Assembly: GCA_028875335.1 (NCBI GenBank)
Contig: JAPPEF010000009.1
Span: 1-53,734 of the forward strand
From: Gemmatimonadota bacterium
Lineage (GTDB): Bacteria > Latescibacterota > UBA2968 > UBA8231
DNA: 53,734 bases
Reading direction: 5' to 3'
Under the pieces are notes generated by a model. The model had not been told where the DNA came from. It did not search any database and saw only the letters and a program-made list of their open reading frames with translations. The position numbers and the translations under genes are program-made. Positions 17,015-25,725 of the stretch are shown in pieces (position 1 is the first letter of the stretch; every line of letters begins with the position of its first letter).

Positions 17015-17651
17015 CAGGAGGTTCCCTCGTGTCTAGCACCTCCACGCCTTCGGGCACCTGAAAAGAAAAAACCTCGTCGGCTATTTTCTTATTGGTGCGG
17101 TGATCCCTGAGCACGTACGCGGTGCGATTGCCATTGGCCTCGCGCTGCTCCACTTGCAGGAGAAACCATCTCCTAGGATCCACCCAGACCCGCATCTGTT
17201 CGATCACAGAGGCTTTGTTTTCTGGTTCCATGATCAGCAAATAGCAGGGCCGCCCCCGCAACGCGCTTTCCTCCACCGCAATGGGCACATAGCGTTCGGT
17301 ATAGTCGAAAAACACTTCCCAAGGAGTCTTTATTTCCGCTTCGTAAGGGCTGATCACCACTTGGCCGTTGTGCACGACATACGACCAGACGGCCTCGCCA
17401 TTAGCCACCACCACATCGCCCCCTTCCAACTCGATGCGAAAGCGATTCGGGCGGCGCAAATAAATCCGGCCTTCGCGGCTGCGGTACTTGTTCAGCACCG
17501 CCCAGTAGAATTGCTTTTCAAAGTGGGCTTCAAACGTCTTGTAGCTAGAAAGACGCTTCTGCACCCTAGCAATGATCTGGTCGCCGCTCTGCCCGAGGGC
17601 CGCGCTCGTCACTAAGCCCACAGCAAGACTAGCCCACAACCACAATCTCAT
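17007..17651 (-). CDS. lolA: Outer-membrane lipoprotein carrier protein LolA
   Basis: Periplasmic chaperone that takes lipoproteins from LolCD(E) to the outer membrane. The 214-residue precursor has a signal peptide (cleavage near residue 20, AALG). The mature part is the LolA half-barrel: YKTFEAHFEKQFYWAVLNKY, GRIYLRRPNRFRIEL (the usual LxxPxxFR element), VANGEAVWSYVVHNGQV and MRVWVDPRRWFLLQVEQ. It starts inside the ftsK stop (ATGA). No lolB is visible, as in many non-proteobacterial diderms. Confidence 0.88.
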   Translation of the reverse strand: MRLWLWASLAVGLVTSAALGQSGDQIIARVQKRLSSYKTFEAHFEKQFYWAVLNKYRSREGRIYLRRPNRFRIELEGGDVVVANGEAVWSYVVHNGQVVISPYEAEIKTPWEVFFDYTERYVPIAVEESALRGRPCYLLIMEPENKASVIEQMRVWVDPRRWFLLQVEQREANGNRTAYVLRDHRTNKKIADEVFSFQVPEGVEVLDTREPPVE

Positions 17652-19966
17652 TCTTCCGCGTACTCCTCTTCCGCGCTTTCGATGAGAATCTCGCGCGGCT
17701 TCGCTCCGACGATCGGCCCGACGATACCGGCGGCCTCTAGCTCGTCCATCAAACGCCCAGCGCGGGAATAACCAACTTTCAAGCGCCGCTGCAAAAACGA
17801 CGTGGAAGCCTGCCGGTGTTCGGCAACTAAGCGCACGGCGTCGTCAAAGAGGTCGTCGCGCGCATCGGAAACCGCGTTAATATCCGGCTGCTCGGAAAAC
17901 ACCGCAACTTCCTCGGCCTCGTACTGGCTCTCTTTCAATGCTTCGACCAAGCGCTCGGTTTCCTCACCAGAAATAAAGGCCCCGTGGACGCGGATTGGCT
18001 CGCCTTGGCCGCTCGGCAGAAAGAGCATATCGCCCATCCCCAAGAGCCGCTCGGCCCCATTGAGATCGAGGATCGTGCGCGAGTCCGTCTTCGACGCCAC
18101 TTGGAAAGCAATACGCGAAGGGAAGTTGGCCTTGATTACCCCGGTAATCACGTTCACCGAAGGCCGCTGGGTCGCCAAGATAATGTGAATACCCACCGCA
18201 CGCGATTTCTGCGCCAAGCTCATCAGCGAGGTCTCCACATCGGCGGGAGCCGTCAGCATCAAATCGGCAAATTCGTCGATTACTATCACGAGGTACGCCA
18301 GCGGCTTCTCGGGCTCGACACCCTCTTCCTCGGCCTCGGTCTGGCTGCGCGCTAGCTTGGCGTTGTAGTCGGACAGATTGCGCACTCCCAGCTTGGCGAG
18401 CCTCTGGTAGCGAGATTCCATTTCGGCCACGGCCCACTTCAATGCTTCCGCGGCCTTCTTCGGTTCGGTGATAACCGGTACCAACAAGTGCGGGATATCG
18501 TTGTACATCATCAATTCGACGACCTTGGGATCGACCATGATAAAGCGCACCTCGTCCGGCGTGGCCTTGAAGAGGATGCTGCAAATCAGGCTGTTCAGGC
18601 ACACGCTCTTGCCAGCCCCAGTGGCACCGGCGACCAATAGATGGGGCATTTTGGCCAAATCCGCGGCACACGGCTCACCCGAAATCGTCTTACCTAGTCC
18701 CATGACCAGCTTGGAATCCGACTGGCTGAACACTTCGTCTTCGAGAATTTCGCGCAAGTACACAGTCTCCCGCTCCTGATTGGCAATCTCCACCCCCACC
18801 ACGGATTTCCCCGGTACCGGCGCTTGAATGCGAATGCCCTTCGCGCTCATCACGCGCGCGAGATCGTCCGAGAGCGCAGCGATGCGATTGACCTTGACCC
18901 CCGGGGCCGGCTCCACCTCGTAGCGCGTTACCACCGGCCCAGGACTCACCTTCACGACCTGACAGGCCACGTCGAAATTGCCCAGCGCATTCTCCAAAAT
19001 ATTGGCGTTTTCCCGCAAGGTCTCCTTGGAGACGGCACTGTGGCTAGCTGGCACTTCATCTAGCAACTGGGTGCTGGGGATTTCGTAGCGACCACTGGCT
19101 AGCTTGCGAGCAGGTGCTGGCTTCCCTGCCGGTTGGGGAGCCGGCTCTGGTACCGCCACATCTTCAACCACCGGTTCCTTTGGTTCCTTTTTCTTTTTGC
19201 GCTCGCGGCGCTCAACGCGGGCTGGCTCCTGCACCCGAGGCTCCACTGCTTCGACCTCTTCAACCATTGGCTTCCGAGGGGCCGCATCCTCGACCCGAGG
19301 CTCCGCGCCAATCTCGGGTCGCATTTTTCGCACCATGGCGGTTTGATCCCGTTCCCATTTTGCGGATTTGTTCTTGTGCCTAGCAGGGAGCAGTCTCCGC
19401 AGACACCCAAGCCACCGCCAAACCGCCGCCAAACCAGACCCCAGCCACGCCAACATCCGCCAGTTCAGGCCGGGGGTCAAAATCACCGCCGCCACAAACA
19501 GCGCACACAGCAACACGGCCGACCCCATCCTCCCTAAGTACGGTATGAGAAATTCCAAACTAATCTGGGTCCCCAACACGCCGCCCAGCTCGTAGGCTTT
19601 TTGCGGAGAATAGCCGGGCAGGCCCGCCGCGACACAGATGAGGACGGCCATGAGCAAAAGACCCATACTGCGATGCACAGCAGAAGCCACCGGCTGGCAA
19701 CGCACCCTATTCCAACCCCAGAGCAACAACAGCATGGGCCAGACGTACGCGGCCAGTCCCATACCCGCAAAGGCCCCGTACGACGCATACGCGCCGATCC
19801 CTCCCCCCCAATTCAAACTCTCAGCCACCGACCGGCTCGAATTGGGAGGATCGAGCGGTGAATGGGACATCAAGCAGATGAGTAAAAACGCACCGAGGCC
19901 AATGAGGAGCACACCTAAAACTTGGGGCTTTTTTTCGCCTTTGGGCGGGTGCGAAAACTCGGACAT
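17648..19966 (-). CDS. ftsK: DNA translocase FtsK/SpoIIIE
   Basis: Septum-anchored DNA pump that clears chromosome ends before division. Of 772 residues, the first 190 carry four transmembrane helices. A proline- and charge-rich linker follows (about 195-300, with KKKKEPKEP). Next come the alpha domain (NALGNFDVACQVVKVSPGPV, about 325 on) and the RecA-like motor with Walker A GATGAGKS near 445 and Walker B LVIVIDEFADLM. The last 65 residues are the winged-helix gamma domain (FLQRRLKVGYSRAGRLMDELE) that reads KOPS-like sequences. ATG at 19966. It opens the long minus-strand run and lies 103 bases past the von Willebrand-type gene, in a gap with a weak AT hairpin followed by a T-rich tract. Confidence 0.95.
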   Translation of the reverse strand: MSEFSHPPKGEKKPQVLGVLLIGLGAFLLICLMSHSPLDPPNSSRSVAESLNWGGGIGAYASYGAFAGMGLAAYVWPMLLLLWGWNRVRCQPVASAVHRSMGLLLMAVLICVAAGLPGYSPQKAYELGGVLGTQISLEFLIPYLGRMGSAVLLCALFVAAVILTPGLNWRMLAWLGSGLAAVWRWLGCLRRLLPARHKNKSAKWERDQTAMVRKMRPEIGAEPRVEDAAPRKPMVEEVEAVEPRVQEPARVERRERKKKKEPKEPVVEDVAVPEPAPQPAGKPAPARKLASGRYEIPSTQLLDEVPASHSAVSKETLRENANILENALGNFDVACQVVKVSPGPVVTRYEVEPAPGVKVNRIAALSDDLARVMSAKGIRIQAPVPGKSVVGVEIANQERETVYLREILEDEVFSQSDSKLVMGLGKTISGEPCAADLAKMPHLLVAGATGAGKSVCLNSLICSILFKATPDEVRFIMVDPKVVELMMYNDIPHLLVPVITEPKKAAEALKWAVAEMESRYQRLAKLGVRNLSDYNAKLARSQTEAEEEGVEPEKPLAYLVIVIDEFADLMLTAPADVETSLMSLAQKSRAVGIHIILATQRPSVNVITGVIKANFPSRIAFQVASKTDSRTILDLNGAERLLGMGDMLFLPSGQGEPIRVHGAFISGEETERLVEALKESQYEAEEVAVFSEQPDINAVSDARDDLFDDAVRLVAEHRQASTSFLQRRLKVGYSRAGRLMDELEAAGIVGPIVGAKPREILIESAEEEYAEE

Positions 19967-20069
19967 AGAGCACGAACTCCGCTAGTACATAGATTGGAAA
20001 GCAATCAGTTTTGGGGAGGGGGGTACTAAAAAATAAACAAAAACGCGGCTTTTTGCATCTTGTGGCGCG

Positions 20070-22211
20070 TCAGATCATGCCGCTGCGCTTGCGCCCAAAC
20101 CACTCGGCAGCCAACAGGACGACAGCCAAAAGTGCGGGCCACAGCGGCCCCCATAGCGGCAAGACCTCAGCCTCTTCGACCCACCGCTTGCGCAGCGCGA
20201 GCTGTTCCAGCATGTCCTCCCAGTTGGCGAGCGAATAGGCGCGTCCTCCACTGGCTCGGGCCAACTCGCCCAAGAGCAACGGGTCGGCGTGCAAATCCCC
20301 GAGCTCAATGCTGTACTCTTCGACGACAAAGCGGCCCGCAACCGCGCCCACTACGGTTTGGTCAACTGTGGCCCGGACCTCGTATTCATACGTGCCGGGT
20401 GCCAGCCCACTAGCGACGCCTCGGTAGTGCCCGGCTCCTTGCGATTGCAGGTCGAACGCTTCCCGCCCCGCCAGCGCGACCTGCACGCTTGCACCCGGCT
20501 GCGGCCTCAGCAATTCGTCGAAGACCTGCACCGCGAAAACCACTTCCTCGCCCGCCCGGTACAGGGGCCGCTCGGTCGAAGCGCGAACCCGGCCGCCCGG
20601 AGCGTCGAGCGCGAGCCACTTGGATGCGTCACACCAGAACGTCCTAATGGTCTGCGGCTGGCCATCGACTCCACTGCTCATCAGATCGAGCCGCCAAAAG
20701 GACGCGGATAGAGCAGCAATGACCTTGCCCTTGCCATACGCGCCCGCAGCGATGACCGGCTCGCCGCCTACACTTTCAACTAGCACAGTGGTACCTGGCC
20801 GCTGCTGCGCCGTGCGAAAGTAGCCCGGCAGCGGCGGCAACCTAAGCCACGGATCGTCCACACCTGCGGGCTGGCGCACGACTGGATGGTGCCGACCGGC
20901 CGGACTGAGCCGCAATAAAATTTCGCCCGGCACAAAGGGCACAGGACCGGACACTTGAAGCGGCATGAGCGCGGCCAGTGGCGAGTCGGGCTGCCAAGCC
21001 TGCGCCATCTTGGGGCCACCGACGATGAGCAAACCCGCGCCGGCATACACGTGCTGAACTAACGCGGTGGCGGGCGAGCTATTGAGCAGCCACGCACCCG
21101 GATTTACCAGCAGCACCACATCCCGGTCTTGCAAAACAGCCGGACTCCACGCGCCTCCGTAGAATGCGTCTGGCTCCCGCTGAATCAAGGCCTCGACGAC
21201 CCAACTCGAATCCGCGCTTAAACTGCGGCGCAAAAAGGCCAAATCCTCGCTAGGGCCTCCGGCCAGCAGCAGCACCCGCGGGCGCCCTGCGAGAATCCGA
21301 GTAAACGCGAGAGCCTCGTTGTCGGCTGTCGCGAATTCCCCGGCCGCAGGATCGACGACCACGCGAAAAACGCGCGGCCCAGCCTGCTGGGGCGTCACTG
21401 CAAACGAGACGCGCTGCACCTGTCCGTCGCCCTCCAACAGCAGGGATTGTCGCTGGAGCGACCGGTCGCCCTCGTAAAGCCGGACTTCCACGCGCTTTCC
21501 CTCGTATCCCCAGCTCCGCACCTCGGCGTCGATTTGCTGACGCTGACCCACGTACCCGGTCTCGGTCGTGCGAACGTCCACGAGTTGGACATCGACGGGC
21601 ACCTCTGCGCCCCCTACGCCGAGCGTATATACAGGCACGTCCAGTTCCGCACTCAGTCGCACCGGGTCGCGGCCCAAGTTGTGGCCTCCGTCGGAAAATA
21701 AGACCACGCCTTGCACGCGCTCCCGCTCGGCGACTGCCTCCAAGCTAGTCGCGAGTGCACGGCCTATATTGGTCGCCTGACCGCGAGTGCTTGCGACCGC
21801 GACCGTATCGAGTGCGAGCGGATATGCAGACTCGGCAAATCCCCAAGCGCGGACTTCAGCCTGTTGCAAGCGCGCCGACCAACCTTCGTCGCTCAGCACG
21901 GCTACAGCCTGTTGTAAGCGCGTGACCGGCCCCTCGGTCACCCTCATGCTCGGGCTCGTATCGACCAATACCAGCACCAGCGGCCGGATGACCTGCTGGT
22001 GCCACCACGTCAAGACCGGCTCGCACAACACCATAGCCAGCAAGGCCACGGCCGCGCCGCGCAACACCACCAGCACCATGCGGCGCTTGGGATCAACCTG
22101 CGGATACGTCCGCTGATATACCCAATAAACGAATGCGATTAGAAAGGGCAGCAGGACGAGGAATACGCGGTGTCCCGCTAGCTGGAGATGGCTATCGGAC
22201 CACTCAGACAC
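20070..22211 (-). CDS. Large membrane protein with von Willebrand A-like and glutamine-amidotransferase-like domains
   Basis: A 713-residue membrane protein. Two N-terminal transmembrane helices (about 14-34 and 45-65) are followed by a VWA domain with the metal-binding DxSxS motif in VDTSPSM (about 84-90) and VLFSDGGHNLG. Beta-sandwich regions follow (about 200-300), then a class I glutamine-amidotransferase-like fold (RPRVLLLAGGPSEDLAFLRR, GAGLLIVGGPKMAQ; about 305-510) without an evident catalytic Cys. Another Ig-like domain and one C-terminal helix (WPALLAVVLLAAEWF) complete it. This architecture recurs in Planctomycetes-like and FCB genomes as an uncharacterised protein; a role in surface sensing or moxR/bat-type assembly is a guess. 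It overlaps tsaD by 8 bases. Confidence 0.75.
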   Translation of the reverse strand: MSEWSDSHLQLAGHRVFLVLLPFLIAFVYWVYQRTYPQVDPKRRMVLVVLRGAAVALLAMVLCEPVLTWWHQQVIRPLVLVLVDTSPSMRVTEGPVTRLQQAVAVLSDEGWSARLQQAEVRAWGFAESAYPLALDTVAVASTRGQATNIGRALATSLEAVAERERVQGVVLFSDGGHNLGRDPVRLSAELDVPVYTLGVGGAEVPVDVQLVDVRTTETGYVGQRQQIDAEVRSWGYEGKRVEVRLYEGDRSLQRQSLLLEGDGQVQRVSFAVTPQQAGPRVFRVVVDPAAGEFATADNEALAFTRILAGRPRVLLLAGGPSEDLAFLRRSLSADSSWVVEALIQREPDAFYGGAWSPAVLQDRDVVLLVNPGAWLLNSSPATALVQHVYAGAGLLIVGGPKMAQAWQPDSPLAALMPLQVSGPVPFVPGEILLRLSPAGRHHPVVRQPAGVDDPWLRLPPLPGYFRTAQQRPGTTVLVESVGGEPVIAAGAYGKGKVIAALSASFWRLDLMSSGVDGQPQTIRTFWCDASKWLALDAPGGRVRASTERPLYRAGEEVVFAVQVFDELLRPQPGASVQVALAGREAFDLQSQGAGHYRGVASGLAPGTYEYEVRATVDQTVVGAVAGRFVVEEYSIELGDLHADPLLLGELARASGGRAYSLANWEDMLEQLALRKRWVEEAEVLPLWGPLWPALLAVVLLAAEWFGRKRSGMI

Positions 22212-23214
22212 GCCAGCTCAGGCGGGGAGCAGCGTCCACATCGAGACTGTCGCAGACGCCACGGCTGAGGTAGAAGGCCCCAACAGCCCCCACCATAGCG
22301 GCATTATCAGTACACAAATCGTACGCCGGACAATGGAATGACAGACCTCGGCATTCGACCGCGGCGCGCAGGCGTTGGCGCAGGCGCTGGTTGGCAGCAA
22401 CGCCGCCCGCGAGGCATACGGTCGCAACGTCTGCTCGATCCAAGGCCAACAGGGTCTTGGCGACTAAGGCATCCACCACGGCTTCTTGGAAACTGGCAGC
22501 AATATGGGCGAGCTGCTGCGTGAGCGCTTGCGGGGAAAGCGAGCGCACGTAGTGCAACACCGAGGTTTTGAGACCGCTAAAGCTAAAGTCTATCTCGCCC
22601 TCGAGGGCACGGGGGAAGTCAATGGCCTCGGGATCGCCGTCCACGGCCAGCTCGGCGATGAGCCGACCACCGGCCACGGCCCCCTCCCCGGGCAAGAGGC
22701 CCAGCAGTTTGGCAACCTTATCAAATGCCTCGCCGGCTGCGTCGTCGCGCGTGCGACCCAGCACCTCGTATGAGCCGAGTTCGCGCACCAAGATCAACTC
22801 GGTGTGCCCGCCCGACACCAGCAGTGTCAGAAAAGGGACCTCGACCAGCGCAGCGACCAAGTTGGAAAACACGTGGGCCTCTAGGTGGTGAACGCCGATC
22901 AGTGGCTTATTGCGCGCCAATGCCAACCCCTTGGCCAGCGACAGCCCCACAATCAACGACCCAACCAATCCCGGGCCCCGCGTCGCTGCCACCCCATCCA
23001 CTTCTTCCCATCCTATGCCCGCAGTCGCTAGGGCCTGCCGCACGACCGGCACCAACGTGCGCATATGGGCGCGCGAGGCCAACTCGGGCACCACGCCCCC
23101 GTATGGCGCGTGATCTTGTTGTGAGAAGATGATATTGGAGTGCACGGCGTACGACTCATCGACGACCGCCGCGGCCGTCTCATCGCAGGAGGTCTCCAAC
23201 CCCAATACCAACAT
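22204..23214 (-). CDS. tsaD: tRNA N6-threonylcarbamoyladenosine transferase TsaD
   Basis: Transfers the threonylcarbamoyl group to A37 of ANN-decoding tRNAs (t6A). The 336-residue length is standard. Visible are LGLETSCDETAAAVVD at the start (ASKHA ATP fold), the metal-binding HHLEAH (about 109-114), LLVSGGHTELILV, FSFSGLKTSVLHYV, and the C-terminal phosphate and metal region LAGGVAANQRLR and CTDNAAMVGAVG. It starts one base after ybbR and overlaps the von Willebrand-type gene. tsaB, tsaE and tsaC are not in the window. Confidence 0.96.
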   Translation of the reverse strand: MLVLGLETSCDETAAAVVDESYAVHSNIIFSQQDHAPYGGVVPELASRAHMRTLVPVVRQALATAGIGWEEVDGVAATRGPGLVGSLIVGLSLAKGLALARNKPLIGVHHLEAHVFSNLVAALVEVPFLTLLVSGGHTELILVRELGSYEVLGRTRDDAAGEAFDKVAKLLGLLPGEGAVAGGRLIAELAVDGDPEAIDFPRALEGEIDFSFSGLKTSVLHYVRSLSPQALTQQLAHIAASFQEAVVDALVAKTLLALDRADVATVCLAGGVAANQRLRQRLRAAVECRGLSFHCPAYDLCTDNAAMVGAVGAFYLSRGVCDSLDVDAAPRLSWRV

Positions 23215-23215
23215 C

Positions 23216-24142
23216 CTAGTCGCTCACCAAATCGACGTATGCTGGCACGATCTGACGCACCTCGAAAATCGGCGTCTCCGCACTGTACACCGGCAGCGCA
23301 CTCCCCTGATATTCGGCGTAATCCACGTATAGCTCGATGTCGCGAGTTGGGTCCAGCCCAGTGATCACGCCAACCCCGCCGCGCACCTTGACTTGGGCGG
23401 TGGCTGGCTCGGGCCGCAGGCGCGCCTCGCCGAGGTGTCGCACGGTAATCGGCACCCCGATTACATCGTCTTCGGCCAACATCTGCACGGCAGCGCGCAC
23501 GCGCACGACCCCAGGCACGAATGCAAGTTGCGTGCGCTCGGGATGCCGCAAGGACTGCTCTGCGTCCACGTCTTCTGTAACATTCTGCAAAACCAACGAA
23601 TCCGCCTCCACATAACGCAATGCGGCAACCTGCTGCTGGGGGCCGATCACCCGGACGAACGCGGGGTCGGCTTGCAGCGGCGTCACCTGTACGTGGGCGT
23701 CGGCTACCTCTAACTTCGCTTGCACCCGCACCGGTACGTCCCGTTCCATCCTCGGAGCTAGCGCGATTTCAATTTCTTTTGGTTCGAGGATTTCCTTGAC
23801 TTCAACATCCAAGTCGGCCGCCCGTTTGGTAATTTGGGAAGGAGTCAGACGGTGAATCCGATTCCTACCTTCGGTCCGCAACCTCAGAATGAAAGAGTCG
23901 TCGTCCAAGTTAAACAGCAGGTCCTTGCCCCCTCCTGTGACTAAGACGCGAACCGTGGGGGGCACTTCACTAGCCAACACCATATCTCCTGCGCCCTCGC
24001 CCGGTGGAGGCACTTCAACCCAGAGGCGCACTGCAATTTCTTTATCGTAGTACTTCTCTGTAACCGCGTGCAGCCACAGCGCAAAAGATAGGACCAATGC
24101 TCCAGCCCAGATTCCCCAACTGCTTATACTGATGTTGGCCAA
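23216..24142 (-). CDS. ybbR: YbbR-domain membrane-anchored protein
   Basis: A 308-residue protein with one N-terminal transmembrane helix (SWGIWAGALVLSFALWLHAV) and tandem YbbR-like beta domains, each of about 80 residues, such as EIAVRLWVEV, VRVLVTGGGKDLL, IEIALAPRMERDVPVRVQ and VRVIGPQQQVAALRYVEAD. In Firmicutes YbbR (CdaR) regulates the diadenylate cyclase CdaA, but no cdaA or glmM gene is adjacent; tsaD follows instead. There is no in-frame ATG near the helix. I chose TTG at 24142 (GGGG seven bases upstream); a TTG at 24175 would put the start inside the terminator hairpin. Start uncertain. Confidence 0.78.
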   Translation of the reverse strand: MANISISSWGIWAGALVLSFALWLHAVTEKYYDKEIAVRLWVEVPPPGEGAGDMVLASEVPPTVRVLVTGGGKDLLFNLDDDSFILRLRTEGRNRIHRLTPSQITKRAADLDVEVKEILEPKEIEIALAPRMERDVPVRVQAKLEVADAHVQVTPLQADPAFVRVIGPQQQVAALRYVEADSLVLQNVTEDVDAEQSLRHPERTQLAFVPGVVRVRAAVQMLAEDDVIGVPITVRHLGEARLRPEPATAQVKVRGGVGVITGLDPTRDIELYVDYAEYQGSALPVYSAETPIFEVRQIVPAYVDLVSD

Positions 24143-24159
24143 CGATGGACCCCATAAGA

Positions 24160-24190
24160 AGAAGAGGCTCCGCAAAAGGGGGCCTCTTCT
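24160..24190 (-). terminator. Hairpin terminator between the zinc-ribbon gene and ybbR
   Basis: AGAAGAGGC (24160-24168) pairs with GCCTCTTCT (24182-24190), and the stem can be extended inward by CTCC/GGGG-type pairs. On the minus strand it is followed by TCTTAT. It would end the transcript of the zinc-ribbon gene just before ybbR. Confidence 0.6.
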
Positions 24191-24237
24191 CGTAATCTAC
24201 TACTTTTACCGCGTGCCAAAGGCGAAGATGGGACTGT

Positions 24238-24432
24238 TTACTTAAATGATTTCTTGAGTTCTTCGCCGATACTCAACTCTCCGTTGTCTATTCTTATATG
24301 GTATCCGCAACTCGGATTCGTGCAGGCCCATGCTTTGTAGTGAATGGCTGCGCCGTCTCTTCCATAGTCGGAAAGCGGAATTAAAACACCTTCCTTGCAC
24401 TTTAAACACTCAGGAAAATCACCTTTTTCCAT
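24238..24432 (-). CDS. Small zinc-ribbon-like protein
   Basis: A 64-residue protein with CLKC near residues 9-12 and CTNPSC near 37-42, a likely four-Cys zinc ribbon (C-x2-C ... C-x4-C). Around them are GVLIPLSDYGRDG and YHIRIDNGELSIGEELKKSF. No catalytic domain is present. It could be a small nucleic-acid- or protein-binding ribbon; I do not recognise a named family. ATG at 24432 follows GGGAGGG. Its own promoter (24487-24515) and a terminator (24160-24190) make it a one-gene transcript. Confidence 0.7.
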   Translation of the reverse strand: MEKGDFPECLKCKEGVLIPLSDYGRDGAAIHYKAWACTNPSCGYHIRIDNGELSIGEELKKSFK

Positions 24433-24486
24433 CCGACCCTCCCTTCCGGTTTTAGCGTGCGACCACTAGGGGCCACGCTTTTATTC

Positions 24487-24515
24487 AATGTACTTGTGCC
24501 GTCCTACTATGTCAA
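24487..24515 (-). promoter_or_regulatory. Promoter of the zinc-ribbon gene
   Basis: On the minus strand, TTGACA (24510-24515), a 17-base spacer and TACATT (24487-24492, 4/6 match to TATAAT). The predicted start of transcription is about 45 bases upstream of the zinc-ribbon ATG. A short stem AGCGTG/CACGCT (24454-24459 and 24474-24479) lies in the leader just before the ribosome binding site. Confidence 0.55.
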
Positions 24516-24528
24516 TTCCAACAGGGGA

Positions 24529-24999
24529 TCACATTTGCCCAAGATGCGCGGCATATTCATATACGGCCCGTTCTTGGGCGGCCGTTTCCACCGAACCGGG
24601 GCGCAGGTTCCGAACCTGCGTCAGGGCGTCCGCCGCGTTGCTGCCCATCCTCACCAAATAACTCGCCAACATCGTGCCCGTGCGCCCCAACCCCGCGCTG
24701 CAATGGACCATCACGGGTCGTCCTTGCTTGACCGCCTCATCGACGAATTGAACAAACGCTCGTATATCCCCGAGCGAAGGCGGCTGCATATCCTGTATGG
24801 GCAAGTGCAAATATACTATATCTCGCGCCTCCACTTCGCCCGTCTGCAGGGGATTTGCGGTCAACGACACAATCGCCCTTACGCCCTGCGCCAACAGCAA
24901 ATCGAGATCGCCCTCCAGCCGCTCGTCCCCACCCCAACCGCCAATCTGCCCAGCACCCGCCAACCGACCCTCTAATAACCAACCAAAATTGAACACCAT
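24529..24999 (-). CDS. Dual-specificity/tyrosine phosphatase-like protein
   Basis: A 156-residue single-domain cysteine phosphatase. The P-loop HCSAGLGRTGT (HCx5R) is present with the catalytic Cys and Arg, preceded by a likely general-acid region (LHLPIQDMQPPS). The N-terminus, FNFGWLLEGRLAGAGQIGG, resembles archaeal and bacterial DUSP-like proteins of the PTP-type family. ATG at 24999 is two bases past the moaE stop, with GAAGG eight bases upstream; another ATG at 25014 would overlap moaE. The substrate could be a phosphoprotein, a phosphoinositide-like molecule or RNA. Its coupling to moaD-moaE is probably positional. Confidence 0.83.
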   Translation of the reverse strand: MVFNFGWLLEGRLAGAGQIGGWGGDERLEGDLDLLLAQGVRAIVSLTANPLQTGEVEARDIVYLHLPIQDMQPPSLGDIRAFVQFVDEAVKQGRPVMVHCSAGLGRTGTMLASYLVRMGSNAADALTQVRNLRPGSVETAAQERAVYEYAAHLGQM

Positions 25000-25000
25000 A

Positions 25001-25429
25001 CTAGCTGCCTTCATAGGCTGCCTGCGGCCCTTCAACCCAACTCTCACCTCCGACCCCCACCTCCTTCTTCCATATCGGCACGATCTGCTTGAGCCGATCA
25101 ATGGCGTACTGACACGCAGCCAACGCCTCGGCCCGATGGGGGCTAGCGACGGTAATCAACACGCTAATTTCTCCGATTTCGAGCTTACCCACGCGGTGAA
25201 CCATCGCGACATCCACGACGCCCCACTGCGCCTTCAACTCGTCGCCAATCTCCACCATCTTCTTCTCGGCCATAACCGGATACGCTTCGTACACCAAGTA
25301 ATCGGTTTGCTTGTCCCCAGAGTGATTGCGCACCACCCCGGCAAACGTGGCCACCGCGCCATTTTCATCGCGCACCACCTCGGCAAATAAATCGTCGGGT
25401 TTTATTGGGTCTTCGGTAATTTTGAACAC
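25001..25429 (-). CDS. moaE: Molybdopterin synthase catalytic subunit MoaE
   Basis: Large subunit of molybdopterin synthase, adding two dithiolene sulfurs to precursor Z using thiocarboxylated MoaD. Family blocks are GAVATFAGVVRNHSGD (about residues 24-39), LVYEAYPVMAEKKM, VDVAMVHRVGKLEIGEISVLI, and VPIWKKEVGVGGESWVEG near the C-terminus with the active-site lysines. I start it at GTG 25429, which has GGGGG five bases upstream and follows the moaD stop by one base. A GTG four codons earlier (25441) is possible but lacks a ribosome binding site. Confidence 0.93.
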   Translation of the reverse strand: MFKITEDPIKPDDLFAEVVRDENGAVATFAGVVRNHSGDKQTDYLVYEAYPVMAEKKMVEIGDELKAQWGVVDVAMVHRVGKLEIGEISVLITVASPHRAEALAACQYAIDRLKQIVPIWKKEVGVGGESWVEGPQAAYEGS

Positions 25430-25430
25430 G

Positions 25431-25676
25431 TCAGCCCCCACTTACAGGCGGAATAAGAGCGACCTCATCGCCCGCTTTTAACACGGTATGGTCCCCCACG
25501 TATTCGGCATTGACCGCAACCGACAACACCTGCTGCACGGCCGCCAATTGCGGATATGCGGCCACGAGCTCGCGCTGCAAATCCGCAACTCGGTAGCCTT
25601 CCGCAATCTCCCAGTCGCAGCTCTTGTGGCCGACTGCATCGCGGCAGGAAGCAAAAAATAAAACCTTGATTTTCAT
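25431..25676 (-). CDS. moaD: Molybdopterin synthase sulfur carrier subunit MoaD
   Basis: Small ubiquitin-fold sulfur carrier of 81 residues, starting MKIKVLFFASCRDAVG and ending PPVSGG. The terminal Gly-Gly is thiocarboxylated and inserted into the MoaE active site. ATG at 25676; an in-frame TTG is four codons upstream. It is the first gene of moaD-moaE-phosphatase. No moaA, moaC or moeB is present here, so the rest of cofactor synthesis lies elsewhere. Confidence 0.92.
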   Translation of the reverse strand: MKIKVLFFASCRDAVGHKSCDWEIAEGYRVADLQRELVAAYPQLAAVQQVLSVAVNAEYVGDHTVLKAGDEVALIPPVSGG

Positions 25677-25725
25677 ATCCAAGCGCAATAACGCCGCGAC
25701 CTGTGTGCAACGGGCCGCGGCGAGA

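Noticed and set aside
20031..20058. AT-only hairpin (CAAAAA/TTTTTG) followed by T-rich sequence on the minus strand after the von Willebrand-type gene
   Set aside because: The stem is made of A-T pairs only and would be weak; it may be a terminator but the evidence is too thin to list.
24454..24479. AGCGTG/CACGCT stem near the zinc-ribbon gene, considered as a terminator of the phosphatase gene
   Set aside because: There is no T-run on the minus side and it lies between the zinc-ribbon promoter and its ribosome binding site, so it is more likely a leader stem.
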